A stretch of 64,000 nucleotides of DNA from Bryobacterales bacterium (lineage in GTDB: Bacteria; Acidobacteriota; Terriglobia; Bryobacterales; Bryobacteraceae). The position numbers and the translations under genes are program-made. Position 1 is the stretch's first letter. The number at the start of each line of letters is the position of its first letter. The DNA lies in contig PNAJ01000059.1 in the NCBI GenBank assembly GCA_003170295.1, positions 62,001 to 126,000 on the forward strand, read 5' to 3'. The notes beneath the pieces were generated by a model, which had not been told where the DNA came from, did no database searches, and saw only the letters and a program-made list of their open reading frames with translations. Positions 42,317 to 51,827 of this stretch are shown one piece after another.

Positions 42317-42348
42317 ACCGAGCCGTGACCACAGGGAGCGGTGTCAGG
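42317..42348 (+). repeat. REP element flanking the RAYT gene (5' side)
   Basis: ACCGAGCCGTGACCACAGGG followed by AGCGGTGTCAGG, a near-perfect inverted partner of the copy at 41782-41808; the two bracket the transposase gene. Confidence 0.8.
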
Positions 42349-42393
42349 CTTTCGCGCTAATACCCGAGCCCTTCTCGCCGATTAGAAACCATC

Positions 42394-42726
42394 ATGTCCA
42401 CTGGAAAAGGCATCCGCCGCCAGAAGCGAATCGCCTACGTCGGTCCCATCCGGATTTCGTGGGAGGACCAGGGCCAACCGCGCTTCGCGCTCGCCAAGTG
42501 TTTGGATATCTCCGAAGCCGGCGTGCGCATTGAAGCGCCACAACCCGTGCGGATCGGCTCCACCATCCAACTGGCCGCGGAGCGCATCAAGCTCGCCGGC
42601 TCCGCGACCGTGAAAAACGTGGTCCGCAATGGCAGTAAATATTTGCTGGGCGTCCAATTAAATCGGGCGATGCTCGGCCAAGCGATTACCGAAATCGAAA
42701 GCCGCCCCTTAGTCTCCGTCCCATAG
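42394..42726 (+). CDS. PilZ-domain protein
   Basis: A 110-residue single PilZ domain. The RxxxR-type cluster is RRQKR near residue 8, and the second c-di-GMP motif (D/N)xSxxG is DISEAGVRIE near residue 39. PilZ proteins bind cyclic di-GMP and switch motility or secretion. No output domain is present. It lies alone upstream of the ammonium transporter gene, with 110 bases between. Confidence 0.85.
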   Translation: MSTGKGIRRQKRIAYVGPIRISWEDQGQPRFALAKCLDISEAGVRIEAPQPVRIGSTIQLAAERIKLAGSATVKNVVRNGSKYLLGVQLNRAMLGQAITEIESRPLVSVP

Positions 42727-42753
42727 AAAACTTGAATCGCATCCATTAAAAAG

Positions 42754-42808
42754 TTTGACGCACGCGTGCAAAAAATTTGACGCGCGCGAGCCGAGACTCT
42801 CCTATACT
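42754..42808 (+). promoter_or_regulatory. Possible promoter of the ammonium transporter gene
   Basis: TTGACG occurs twice (about 42755 and 42777-42782) as part of a direct repeat TTTGACGC, and TATACT is at 42803-42808. The second box gives a 20-base spacer, longer than ideal, so this is a weak sigma-70-like match. No sigma-54 (GG-N10-GC) motif was found, although amt and glnB genes often use one. Confidence 0.35.
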
Positions 42809-42836
42809 GGTTTGTTTACACTTTTGGAGCGTCGCT

Positions 42837-44207
42837 TTGGCGAAAATCAATCTCTCGATTCCATTTTTGTTGCTGACCGCGCTGGCTTCGGCGCAGCCTG
42901 CCGACCTCGAAAAACGATTATCCGATCTCGATAAGGCCGCGAAAGCCGCGCAGAGTGCCGGCGACAACGCCTGGATGCTGGTCAGCGCCGCGCTGGTGCT
43001 GATGATGACAGGCCCCGGCCTCGCTTTGTTTTACGCAGGTCTCGTCCGTCGCAAAAACGTGATCGCCACAATGATGCAGAGCTTCGTGCTGATGGCGCTG
43101 GTCACCGTGATCTGGGCGCTGATCGGCTATAGTTTCGCGTTCGGGGAGGGCCCCACTCCGTTTCTGGGCGGATTCAACTACGCGTTCCTGCACAACGTCG
43201 GCGCGGCGCCTAACGCCGATTATGCGGGTACCATTCCGCAGCAGACGTTCATGATCTATCAATTGATGTTCGCCATAATCACGCCCGCGCTGATCTCCGG
43301 AGCTTTCGCGGAGCGCATGAAATTCTCGGCGCTGCTGCTGTTCATGACGCTATGGATGTTCATCGTCTATTTCCCGATGGCGCACATGGTCTGGGGCAAA
43401 GGCGGATTCCTGAATGCGACGCTGGGCGGGAAAATTCCGTGCTTCGATTTCGCGGGCGGCACCGTGGTGCACATCACCTCCGGCGTTTCGGCGCTGGTCT
43501 GCGCGCTGTACCTGGGCAAGCGCAAAGGATATCCGAATGAGCCGATGCGCCCGCACAGCATGGTTCTCGCGACCGTCGGCGCGTGCCTGCTGTGGGTGGG
43601 ATGGTTCGGCTTCAACGCCGGATCGGCGCTGGCCGCATCGTCGCTTGCCACCAGCGCATTCGTCGCGACGCATTTCGCGGCAGCGGCGGCGGCCCTTTCC
43701 TGGATGGTCGCTGAATGGATGCACACCGGCAAGCCCAGTGTGCTGGGCGCAATTTCAGGATCGGTCGCGGGATTGGTCGCCATCACTCCCGCGTCGGGAT
43801 TCGTGAAGCCGATGCCGGCGCTGATCATCGGCGCGGCGGCGGGCGTGGTTTGTTTCCTGATGGCGACGGCGGTGAAGAAGAAATTCGGATACGACGATTC
43901 GCTCGACGCGTTCGGCGTCCACGGCGCTGGCGGTACGCTGGGCGCGCTGCTCACCGGCGTGTTCGCGACCAAGGAAATTAACGACGCGCTATCGGGCAAA
44001 GCGCTCGGTTGGGCGGATGGAAACGCGGCGCAGATCCTCAATCAGTTAATAGGATGCGCCATCGCGGCCGGCCTGGCGATTGTGGGCACGTTTCTCATTT
44101 TGAAGATTTGCGACGCGTTGATAGGCGTGCGCGCGTCCGAGGATCAGGAAATTGAAGGGCTCGATCTAAGCATGCACGGCGAGGAAGGATATAATTTCGA
44201 GGCGTAG
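42837..44207 (+). CDS. amtB: Ammonium transporter AmtB
   Basis: A 456-residue Amt/MEP/Rh channel. It has a cleavable-looking N-terminal signal (LAKINLSIPFLLLTALASA), then ~11 helices with the family signature PGLALFYAGLVRRKNVIATM and FDFAGGTVVHITSGVSALV. The most likely start is TTG 42837, with GGAGCG upstream; a TTG at 42777 would add 20 residues of non-conserved sequence overlapping the promoter-like boxes. Amt imports ammonium; P-II proteins such as the product of glnB downstream gate it. The C-terminal tail (GVRASEDQEIEGLDLSMHGE) fits the P-II-contacting region. Confidence 0.93.
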   Translation: MAKINLSIPFLLLTALASAQPADLEKRLSDLDKAAKAAQSAGDNAWMLVSAALVLMMTGPGLALFYAGLVRRKNVIATMMQSFVLMALVTVIWALIGYSFAFGEGPTPFLGGFNYAFLHNVGAAPNADYAGTIPQQTFMIYQLMFAIITPALISGAFAERMKFSALLLFMTLWMFIVYFPMAHMVWGKGGFLNATLGGKIPCFDFAGGTVVHITSGVSALVCALYLGKRKGYPNEPMRPHSMVLATVGACLLWVGWFGFNAGSALAASSLATSAFVATHFAAAAAALSWMVAEWMHTGKPSVLGAISGSVAGLVAITPASGFVKPMPALIIGAAAGVVCFLMATAVKKKFGYDDSLDAFGVHGAGGTLGALLTGVFATKEINDALSGKALGWADGNAAQILNQLIGCAIAAGLAIVGTFLILKICDALIGVRASEDQEIEGLDLSMHGEEGYNFEA

Positions 44208-44266
44208 TATCAGTTCCACATGTCAGGTATGGTTTTTTCACCGGGAAGGAGTCGCTTGCGACTGAT

Positions 44267-44909
<643 letters not shown>

Positions 44910-44950
44910 AGGCCGCGAGGAGGATTTAGTGGCCCAAAACGCGAAGATGC

Positions 44951-45060
44951 GCGAAAACATGGGGACTGACCACTCTGTCCCAAGGCGGCCGCGGTCGTTC
45001 GCGAAAACGGACTTCTGTTCGGCGCCGGGTGGACAGAGCGGTCTGTCCCCATGTTTTCGC
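44951..45060. repeat. Long imperfect inverted repeat between glnB and glnD
   Basis: GCGAAAACATGGGGACTGAC (44951-44970) continues CACTCTGTCC and is mirrored by GGACAGAGCGGTCTGTCC (45031-45048) continuing CCATGTTTTCGC to 45060, ~31 bases per arm with two or three mismatches. It could fold into a large hairpin in the glnB-glnD transcript. Confidence 0.7.
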
Positions 45061-45092
45061 CCCGTCCACAAAGTTCGTACGGCCAAAAAATT

Positions 45093-47408
45093 GTGACCGA
45101 TAACTCAGTTGACGCAACTCTCTCCGCGCGCTCCGCAGCCGTGGAGGAACGCGTCCGCCAAGCTTACTCCGCCAGCCTGGAGCCCAAATTTCCCTCCGGT
45201 CTCACCCTCGTTGCCGTAGGCGGATTCGGCCGCCGCGAGTTGTATCCCCACTCCGACGTCGACCTTCTTATCTTGATTGACTCTGAACCCTCCGTAATAA
45301 AAGAGACTCTGTCGATTTTCCTGCAACGCCTTTGGGATTCAGGCTTGCGCCCCAGCCATTCCGTCCACACCGTCGCCGAGTGCACCACCGAGCACGAACA
45401 GAACGCGGAGCTGACCATCAGCCTTCTCGACCGCCGCCGCCTGGCGGGCGACGCTCAACTGTTCGATGCTCTCGACCAGAAATTTCGTGCATTCATTGAG
45501 AAGCGTGGCGAGGCCGTGGCCCGCCAGCTCGCCGCTCTTGCGCATGCCAGGCGGGCGAAATATCAGAACACCATCTATCATCTCGAACCCAATGTGAAAG
45601 ATACGCCGGGAGGCCTGCGCGACCTGCAGACTGTGCGCTGGCTAGCCGTGTTGCATCCGCGCGATATTCCGCGCGGCCTCGACCACGCGTTCGATTTTCT
45701 GAGCGGCGTGCGCATCAGCCTGCATCAGGCGGCCGGGCGCGATCAAAATGTCCTCAGCTTCGATGAGCAGGAGTCGTTAAGCGAAAACCCCGCCGCGCTG
45801 ATGCGCGATTACTATCGCCACGCGAGACTTGTGGATCGCGCCGCGCGCTACGCCATCGAACGCGCGTCGGAGCAGCCGGGCAGCCTGCTGGGACGCTTTC
45901 ACGATTGGCGTTCGCGACTGTCGACCACCGAGTTCAGTGTGGTGAGGGATCAGGTCCTCCTGCGATCGAGCAATATTTTGCCGGCCGATTTGAGCCTGTT
46001 CGCGTTTACGGCGCGGCACCAGTTGCGGCTTGCGCCCGATACCGTGGAACGTTTGCACGGCTTTGTGCCGAAGGCAGGCTGGGACGATTGGAAAAAGCTT
46101 CTCTCGCTGCCTCATGCCTCGTTCGGATTGCGTGCCATGCAGGAGTGCGGCGCGCTGCCCGCGGTGCTGCCTGAGTGGCGCTACATCGAGTTTTTAGTGG
46201 TGCGCGATTTTTATCATCGCTACACCGTGGATGAACACACGCTGGTGGCCATCGACTCTTTGGAATTGGTGAAGGACGGCCGTTTTGCGGGACTCTTCGA
46301 GGAAATCCAGGAAAAAGCGCTGGCGCGCTTCGCGCTTCTGATCCACGACATCGGCAAAGGGTCCGGGCATGAGCACGTTACCGAATCGCTGCGTATCGCG
46401 CGGGTGCTGCTGGAGCGATTGGGTGCGGCTGGCCCGGATCGCGCCACCGTTGAGTTTCTCGTGGAAAAACATCTGGTGCTGTCGGGCGTGATGGCGTCGC
46501 GCGACCTCTCCGACTCCTCTACAGCTCGATTGTTATCGGCCCAGGTAGAAACCATCGAGCGGCTGAAGCTGCTCACCATGCTGACGTATGCCGATATCAG
46601 CGCGGTGAATCCGCAAGCCATGACGCCGTGGCGTTTGGAGCAGCTCTGGCGCGCCTATTTGCTGGCGTATGAGGAGCTGACGCGCGAATTGGGAACCGAG
46701 CGTATCCACGACGCACCGGGCATGGAGCCGGAGCGCGCGCAATTTTTAGAGGGCTTGCCGACCCGGTATCTGCGCACCCATAACGCGGCGGAGATCGACG
46801 AACATTTCGCACTCGCGCGGCAGCTTCAATCCAGGCCGCTTGCGATTGAGATCGTGCCGGAGCGCGGCGCTTATCGCTTGACCCTGCTCACGCGCGATCG
46901 TCCCGCGTTGTTTGCGCCGGTGGCCGGAGCGATCTCCAGCTTCGGGCTGAATATTCTGAAGGCCGAGGCGTTTTCGAACGCGGCCGGAGTGGCCGTCGAT
47001 ACGTTCACGTTTTCCGATCCGCACCGTGCGCTCGAATTGAATCCTCCGGAAGTCGACCGCTTGCGCGGCATCGTGCGCAAGGTGGTCGAAGGAAAACAGG
47101 ACGCCACGAAATTGTTGCGCGGAAGGCCGAAGCCTCTGCTGTCATCGCGCGCCCGCTTGAAACCGCGCGTCGCGTTCAATAATGAAGCGTCGGAAACCGC
47201 GACGCTGATCGAGATTGTCGCCGAGGATCGTCCCGGATTGCTGTACGATCTGGCGCGCGCGATCACCGAGGAGGGCTGTAATATCGAGGTCGTGCTGATC
47301 GATACGGAAGCACATAAGGCGCTCGACGTTTTCTACGTCAGCAAAATCGCGGGCGCGATCGAGGGCCGGCTGAAAAAAGCTCTGATCGCCGCGTGCATCG
47401 GATCATGA
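45093..47408 (+). CDS. glnD: [Protein-PII] uridylyltransferase GlnD
   Basis: A ~771-residue bifunctional uridylyltransferase/uridylyl-removing enzyme that modifies P-II at Tyr51 in response to glutamine. Domains: nucleotidyltransferase (VGGFGRRELYPHSDVDLLIL at the N-terminus), HD hydrolase (LIHDIGKGSGHEHVTES), and two C-terminal ACT domains (VPERGAYRLTLLTRDRPALF; IVAEDRPGLLYDLARAI). GTG 45093 (MTDNSVDATL) is the likely start; ATG 45051 falls inside the inverted repeat. It sits directly after glnB. Confidence 0.93.
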   Translation: MTDNSVDATLSARSAAVEERVRQAYSASLEPKFPSGLTLVAVGGFGRRELYPHSDVDLLILIDSEPSVIKETLSIFLQRLWDSGLRPSHSVHTVAECTTEHEQNAELTISLLDRRRLAGDAQLFDALDQKFRAFIEKRGEAVARQLAALAHARRAKYQNTIYHLEPNVKDTPGGLRDLQTVRWLAVLHPRDIPRGLDHAFDFLSGVRISLHQAAGRDQNVLSFDEQESLSENPAALMRDYYRHARLVDRAARYAIERASEQPGSLLGRFHDWRSRLSTTEFSVVRDQVLLRSSNILPADLSLFAFTARHQLRLAPDTVERLHGFVPKAGWDDWKKLLSLPHASFGLRAMQECGALPAVLPEWRYIEFLVVRDFYHRYTVDEHTLVAIDSLELVKDGRFAGLFEEIQEKALARFALLIHDIGKGSGHEHVTESLRIARVLLERLGAAGPDRATVEFLVEKHLVLSGVMASRDLSDSSTARLLSAQVETIERLKLLTMLTYADISAVNPQAMTPWRLEQLWRAYLLAYEELTRELGTERIHDAPGMEPERAQFLEGLPTRYLRTHNAAEIDEHFALARQLQSRPLAIEIVPERGAYRLTLLTRDRPALFAPVAGAISSFGLNILKAEAFSNAAGVAVDTFTFSDPHRALELNPPEVDRLRGIVRKVVEGKQDATKLLRGRPKPLLSSRARLKPRVAFNNEASETATLIEIVAEDRPGLLYDLARAITEEGCNIEVVLIDTEAHKALDVFYVSKIAGAIEGRLKKALIAACIGS

Positions 47409-47418
47409 GCTGGACGGC

Positions 47419-48018
47419 ATGACTTGGACAACCTGGTGGATTTTCGTTTGTACGGAAACGGTTTTGTGCCTGACGCCGGGTCCGGCGGTGTTGTTCGTGT
47501 TATCGAGCGCGCTCAAAGCCGGGGCGCGAAAAAGTATCGCGTCGAACCTGGGAATTCTGGCGGCGAACACGGTCTACTTCGGTTTATCGGCGACCGGGAT
47601 CGGCGCGGTGCTGCTGTCCTCGAAATTATTCTTCGCGGTGAAGTGGGTCGGTGCTGCGTATCTGGTGGTGCTCGGATTACGGCTCTTATTTAGCCATAAT
47701 GACGTCGTTAAGGCTCCCGAAAACACCTTAAATGACCATAAATCGCACCATCTGTTTTTCGACGGTTTTATGCTCCAGATGTCGAATCCAAAGGCAATTG
47801 TGTTCTTTTCGGCCCTGTTGCCGCAGTTCATCGATCCGCACGCCGCGATCGTTCCGCAAATCGTGATTTTGGGCGCAACTTCGGTGGTCATCGAATTCTC
47901 GATTTTGCTCGGCTATGGCATCGCGGGCTCGGCGCTCACGCCACGCTATGCTAGGTGGACGAACCGCGTCGCCGGGGGATTGCTGATCGGCGCAGGCGCG
48001 GGTCTCGCCACCCGTTAA
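47419..48018 (+). CDS. LysE-family amino acid exporter
   Basis: A 199-residue six-helix transporter of the LysE/RhtB type, with the conserved N-terminal CLTPGPAVLFVLSSALKAG and LQMSNPKAIVFFSALLPQF. It exports amino acids or related metabolites. The stop overlaps the recQ start by one base, so they are co-translated. Confidence 0.9.
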   Translation: MTWTTWWIFVCTETVLCLTPGPAVLFVLSSALKAGARKSIASNLGILAANTVYFGLSATGIGAVLLSSKLFFAVKWVGAAYLVVLGLRLLFSHNDVVKAPENTLNDHKSHHLFFDGFMLQMSNPKAIVFFSALLPQFIDPHAAIVPQIVILGATSVVIEFSILLGYGIAGSALTPRYARWTNRVAGGLLIGAGAGLATR

Positions 48019-49532
48019 TGGATCTGTTCAAATTACTGAAAAAACATTGGGGTTATTCGCAATTTCGCCCCAAGCAGCAAGAGATTGTAGAGAGCATCCT
48101 TGCGGGCCGGGACGTGGCGGCGATCATGCCGACGGGCGGCGGAAAATCGTTGTGCTATCAGCTCCCCGCCGCGGCCATGGACAAGGTATGTGTTGTGGTG
48201 AGCCCGTTAATCGCGCTGATGCAGGATCAGGCCGCGCAACTGTTGCAAGCGGGCATTCCGGCGGCAGTTCTCAATAGTTCCATCGATTACGGGGATCAGC
48301 GCGACATCATGCGGCAGGCGGAGCGAGGCGAATTGCGGCTGCTTTATTTATCGCCGGAGAGGTTGGTTCGCGACGATGCTTTGGAGTGGCTGAAACGCGT
48401 GCCTGTGGGCTTTTTTGCCATCGATGAAGCACATTGTATTTCCGAGTGGGGCCACGAATTTCGGCCGGAATATCGCAAATTGCGGGCATTGCGCGACTGG
48501 TTTCCCGATATTCCGATCGCTGCGTTTACGGCAAGCGCGACGCGTCCGGTGCGGCACGATATTGTGGCGCAACTGGGGCTGCGCGATCCGGCGAAAATCG
48601 CGATGAGTTTTCATCGGCCGAATTTGCGCTACATCGTCCACGAATGCGCCGCCCGCGAACAAGACGGGCGCGTCGAAGCGGCGCTCGAATGGTACACCGA
48701 AGGCAACGTGATCGTATACGCGCCGACGGTCAAAGGCGTCGAGGCTACCGCGGTTGCGCTCGAACGGCAGGGGCTTCCGGTAGTCGCTTATCACGGGCAG
48801 ATGGATAATAATTCGCGCCGGAAAAATCAGGAAGCCTGGATGACGGGTGAAAAACGAGTGCTGGTGGGCACGCTGGCATTCGGGCTCGGGATCAATAAAC
48901 CCGATGTGAGGGCGGTGATTCATCTGGCATTGCCGAAATCGCTGGAACAGTATTACCAGGAGGCGGGACGCGCGGGTCGCGATGGGCTGGCGGCCGATTG
49001 CATTCTTCTGTGGCAGAAACGGGATGCGGGACTGCTGGTGCATTTCATTCAACAGTTGCAGGATGAGGCGGAGAAGAGCAGAGCGTGGCAGCGGTATCGC
49101 GTGATGCGGAGGTTCGTCGAAGGGACCGAATGCAGGCACCGGCAGATCTGTTTATATTTCGGCGAGACGCCGAAGTGGGAGCGGTGCGATGCGTGCGACA
49201 TCTGCGGGGCGAAGCCGGAGTGGTTGGAGGAGACTCCGGAGCCTGCGGTGGCGTCTCCATTGGCGGCGGCTGAGTCTCGGAAAGTTTATAAGAAGAGGAT
49301 GGTTGAGGCGCTGCCGGGCGACTCGGAATTGCGGGAGAAGTTGCGGACCTGGCGGAGGGAACTGGCGAAGGAGTTGTCGGTCCCGGCTTATGTGATTTTG
49401 CACGATTCGACGATCGATGCATTGTGCCGGCAGGTTCCGTCGACGATTGCGGAGTTGATGGACGTGCAGGGGATCGGGGAGAAGAAGGCGGAACGGTTTG
49501 GTACAGCGATTCTCCGGCTGACTAAAGGCTAG
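48018..49532 (+). CDS. recQ: ATP-dependent DNA helicase RecQ
   Basis: A 504-residue RecQ. Start ATG 48018 (MDLFKLLKKHWGYSQFRP) overlaps the LysE stop; the in-frame upstream extension is not conserved. Motif I PTGGGKSLCYQLPA, DEAH box FAIDEAHCISEWGHEFRPEY, motif VI YYQEAGRAGRDG, and the zinc-binding Cys cluster (C-x16-CDACDIC, residues ~370-400) are present, plus an HRDC-like C-terminal helix bundle (CRQVPSTIAELMDVQGIGEK). It unwinds DNA in recombination and replication-fork repair. Confidence 0.95.
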   Translation: MDLFKLLKKHWGYSQFRPKQQEIVESILAGRDVAAIMPTGGGKSLCYQLPAAAMDKVCVVVSPLIALMQDQAAQLLQAGIPAAVLNSSIDYGDQRDIMRQAERGELRLLYLSPERLVRDDALEWLKRVPVGFFAIDEAHCISEWGHEFRPEYRKLRALRDWFPDIPIAAFTASATRPVRHDIVAQLGLRDPAKIAMSFHRPNLRYIVHECAAREQDGRVEAALEWYTEGNVIVYAPTVKGVEATAVALERQGLPVVAYHGQMDNNSRRKNQEAWMTGEKRVLVGTLAFGLGINKPDVRAVIHLALPKSLEQYYQEAGRAGRDGLAADCILLWQKRDAGLLVHFIQQLQDEAEKSRAWQRYRVMRRFVEGTECRHRQICLYFGETPKWERCDACDICGAKPEWLEETPEPAVASPLAAAESRKVYKKRMVEALPGDSELREKLRTWRRELAKELSVPAYVILHDSTIDALCRQVPSTIAELMDVQGIGEKKAERFGTAILRLTKG

Positions 49533-49590
49533 GGATTCAAGAACTTAGCGGTTTCAGTCGGGAAAGAGGCGTCGGCGCGCGGGTTACGAT

Positions 49591-50439
49591 GTGCGCGTGA
49601 ATGCGGCTATTTTGTTTTTGACGATGTTGATGCAAACGAGCACGGAGACTTGGGTGAACGCGCCTCGTCCACTGCAGGTGAGCAATCTGAATCACTTCGT
49701 GGATGCGGCGAATGCGGTGATGTACAAAAGCGGCGCGGCGCAGTTGATTCGCGAGACGATCGGGATTGAGCCGGGCGACCTTACCTTCGTGATCCATGCG
49801 GTGCGGTGGAGCGATGGCGGCGAAATCGTCAAGCAGAACTGGTATGTATTTCATTCCGGGCAGTGGAGCGATGCGCAGTTTGCGACGATGAAGCGGATTT
49901 ACGGTCGCAAGCAGATCTGGTTTCTGTACCTGCAATTCAACGCTCATTCCTCGGTCAATACGACGTATGTGATCGAGACGAAGAAGAAAACCGCGGCGTA
50001 TTTCGATCATTTACAGCAAACGGCGGGGCTGTTCGGAGTGAACATGCCGATGGCGGGTGAGGCGCGAAACATCTGGAACGCCAAGCTGGTGGACATTCCG
50101 TACGTGCCGTCGGATGTGGTGATTGGCGGCGTGACGTTCGACGACGAGGGGCTCTCGTGGATCGATTTTAGCGCGGCGGTTCCTGTCTCGAAAACGCCGG
50201 GGATGTTCGCGGTGGTGGATTTGTATTTTCGTCCGACGGATATCAAGGGGCTGGGGTTTAGCTCGTGGCCCCATGCGGTAGAGGGGGTGAGGGTGGGGAA
50301 TCGGCCGTTGAAGAATATTTTGCTGGGGGTGGGGTGGGGTCCGATGTATGGAGGTGTCGTGGTGGGCGGTGGGACGTACACGTATTCGTTCGGGGTGAAT
50401 ATTTCGGCTAGTGCGGCGGTTAGTGCGGTGAAGAAGTGA
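49591..50439 (+). CDS. Secreted hypothetical protein
   Basis: A 282-residue protein with an N-terminal hydrophobic segment that looks like a signal peptide (NAAILFLTMLMQTSTE). GTG 49591 and GTG 49597 are both possible starts; the second gives the better signal. The mature part is beta-rich, with an aromatic-rich C-terminal half (GVGWGPMYGG, GGGTYTYSFGV). No known domain recognised. Confidence 0.75.
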   Translation: MRVNAAILFLTMLMQTSTETWVNAPRPLQVSNLNHFVDAANAVMYKSGAAQLIRETIGIEPGDLTFVIHAVRWSDGGEIVKQNWYVFHSGQWSDAQFATMKRIYGRKQIWFLYLQFNAHSSVNTTYVIETKKKTAAYFDHLQQTAGLFGVNMPMAGEARNIWNAKLVDIPYVPSDVVIGGVTFDDEGLSWIDFSAAVPVSKTPGMFAVVDLYFRPTDIKGLGFSSWPHAVEGVRVGNRPLKNILLGVGWGPMYGGVVVGGGTYTYSFGVNISASAAVSAVKK

Positions 50440-50639
50440 ACGCCCGCTGAGAGCCGGCGGCAGGGCATGGCCCTGCCCCACATCAAGAGGACTTTACCGA
50501 GCAGGCGGGTTGGTAATCTGCAGCGGGCTGCCACCGCAGAGACGTGCGCGATAAAACCAAGACCGGACGGGCCGACCAGGGGGTCAGCCGCGGACCGGGG
50601 GGTCCGCCCCACCCGGAGGGGGAAATGCCTGCACCATTG
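50440..50639. repeat. Composite palindromic repeat block downstream of recQ region
   Basis: A gene-free stretch of ~200 bases made of several short palindromes: GGCAGGGCATGGCCCTGCC (50459-50477), a GGTTGGTAATCTGC block related to family E, and family B copies (GACCAGGGGGTCAGC, GCGGACCGGGGGGTCCGC, CCCAC) to 50613. It could work as a bidirectional terminator between the convergent genes. Confidence 0.65.
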
Positions 50640-51827
50640 TTACTGGACTGCTATGGTTGCGGTGGTTGGCGAGGGGATTCCTCCTACGGTTAGGAGAATC
50701 GGCAGGGCTGCGCCGGGTGCTACGTTTTGTGGAACGATGGCGTTGATTTGAACTACTCCTTCTGCTTCGCCTGGGGCGTTGCCCGCGTAGAGAACTTGTG
50801 CATTCGCTCCGCCGATGGAGACGTTGATGGGGAGCGCTAGCGAAGATGCAGTCTGCGCCACAACTCCCGTGGATGAGAGTGGGGACGTTTGTCCTCCGCC
50901 GGTTGCGTAAATCTGGATCGCGGTGCCGCGCGCGGCTGGATTGGAGGCGCTGTTGATCGAGCCATCCTGATTCACGATGGCGCCGGGTCCTACTCCAGAG
51001 CCGCTGAGGGTGAATATCGACGGCGCGGATGGTGCGACTGGGACTGACCACGTGCCCGTTGGCATGCCGCCCGCGACCACTTGAACGGTCGCTGCGCCGC
51101 TGCCAACTTCATACGGGACGATCGCGTTCACCTGGCTAGACGAGGCATAAATCAGGGGCACAGCGATGTTGTTGATCAGGACCTGCGTGCCTCCGAGGGT
51201 GGTCGGAACTTTTCCGGTTGCGTCGAGAGTCATCCCGGAAGGCGTCGATCCAATGCCGGTTCCATACAAGCTGATGATCTCGCCGGGCGAGATCGCGGAG
51301 GGCGCTCCCGACGCTGCCCTGACGACCGATGCCAGGATTGGCGGGAATGTGGCGGAAGCGGTTACGTTGAGCACGACCGGGACGATGACGGAACCGGATC
51401 CCGAGGTGAAGGTCACCGTAGTGTAAATCGTGCCGGGCTGCATGGCGCTAAATCCGACCTGGACGGTTGCCGGTGTGTAGGGGGAACTCGCTCTGCCTCC
51501 TCCGTAGAAGAGTGTGCTGGGGTTGGAGGTGACGGTGAAGGTTCGTGTGACGGTCTGTCCTGCCTGGAGGGTGAGAGCAACGCTTGCGGGGGTGACGGTT
51601 AAAGGCGCGGACGGAGCGAGGACGACGAGGGTAACTGGAATTTGCAGAGAGGCTCCGCCTGTTGAAGTTAGCGTGAGGGTTCCCAGGTAGGTTCCGGGGC
51701 TAAGACCGACTGCGCTGGCGCTGACAAGAACATTGTCGGAGACTTGAAACGAAGCCTTCAGCCAATTGCCTCCCGACTCGGTTGCCACCGAAAGGGCGGA
51801 ATAGTCCTGCCGCAAGATTACAATCTG
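50640..51827 (-). CDS. C-terminal half of a frameshifted secreted repeat protein (TIGR03437 end)
   Basis: This is the downstream half of one gene broken near base 51827. It encodes ~395 residues in frame with its own open frame but no plausible start of its own. It contains a BACON-type domain segment (SVATESGGNWLKAS), a middle beta domain and the TIGR03437 C-terminal domain (SPGEIISLYGTGIG, VPTTLGGTQVLINNIAVPLI, ASSSQVNAIVPYEV). TIGR03437 is a C-terminal domain of secreted proteins in the Solibacter lineage. The other half is at 51818-53581. A single-base deletion, or a sequencing error, explains the split. Confidence 0.8.
   Translation of the reverse strand, partial: QIVILRQDYSALSVATESGGNWLKASFQVSDNVLVSASAVGLSPGTYLGTLTLTSTGGASLQIPVTLVVLAPSAPLTVTPASVALTLQAGQTVTRTFTVTSNPSTLFYGGGRASSPYTPATVQVGFSAMQPGTIYTTVTFTSGSGSVIVPVVLNVTASATFPPILASVVRAASGAPSAISPGEIISLYGTGIGSTPSGMTLDATGKVPTTLGGTQVLINNIAVPLIYASSSQVNAIVPYEVGSGAATVQVVAGGMPTGTWSVPVAPSAPSIFTLSGSGVGPGAIVNQDGSINSASNPAARGTAIQIYATGGGQTSPLSSTGVVAQTASSLALPINVSIGGANAQVLYAGNAPGEAEGVVQINAIVPQNVAPGAALPILLTVGGIPSPTTATIAVQ

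Noticed and set aside
42754..42808. Sigma-54 promoter for amtB
   Set aside because: No GG-N10-GC pair at the correct spacing was found upstream of the gene; only a weak sigma-70-like pair.
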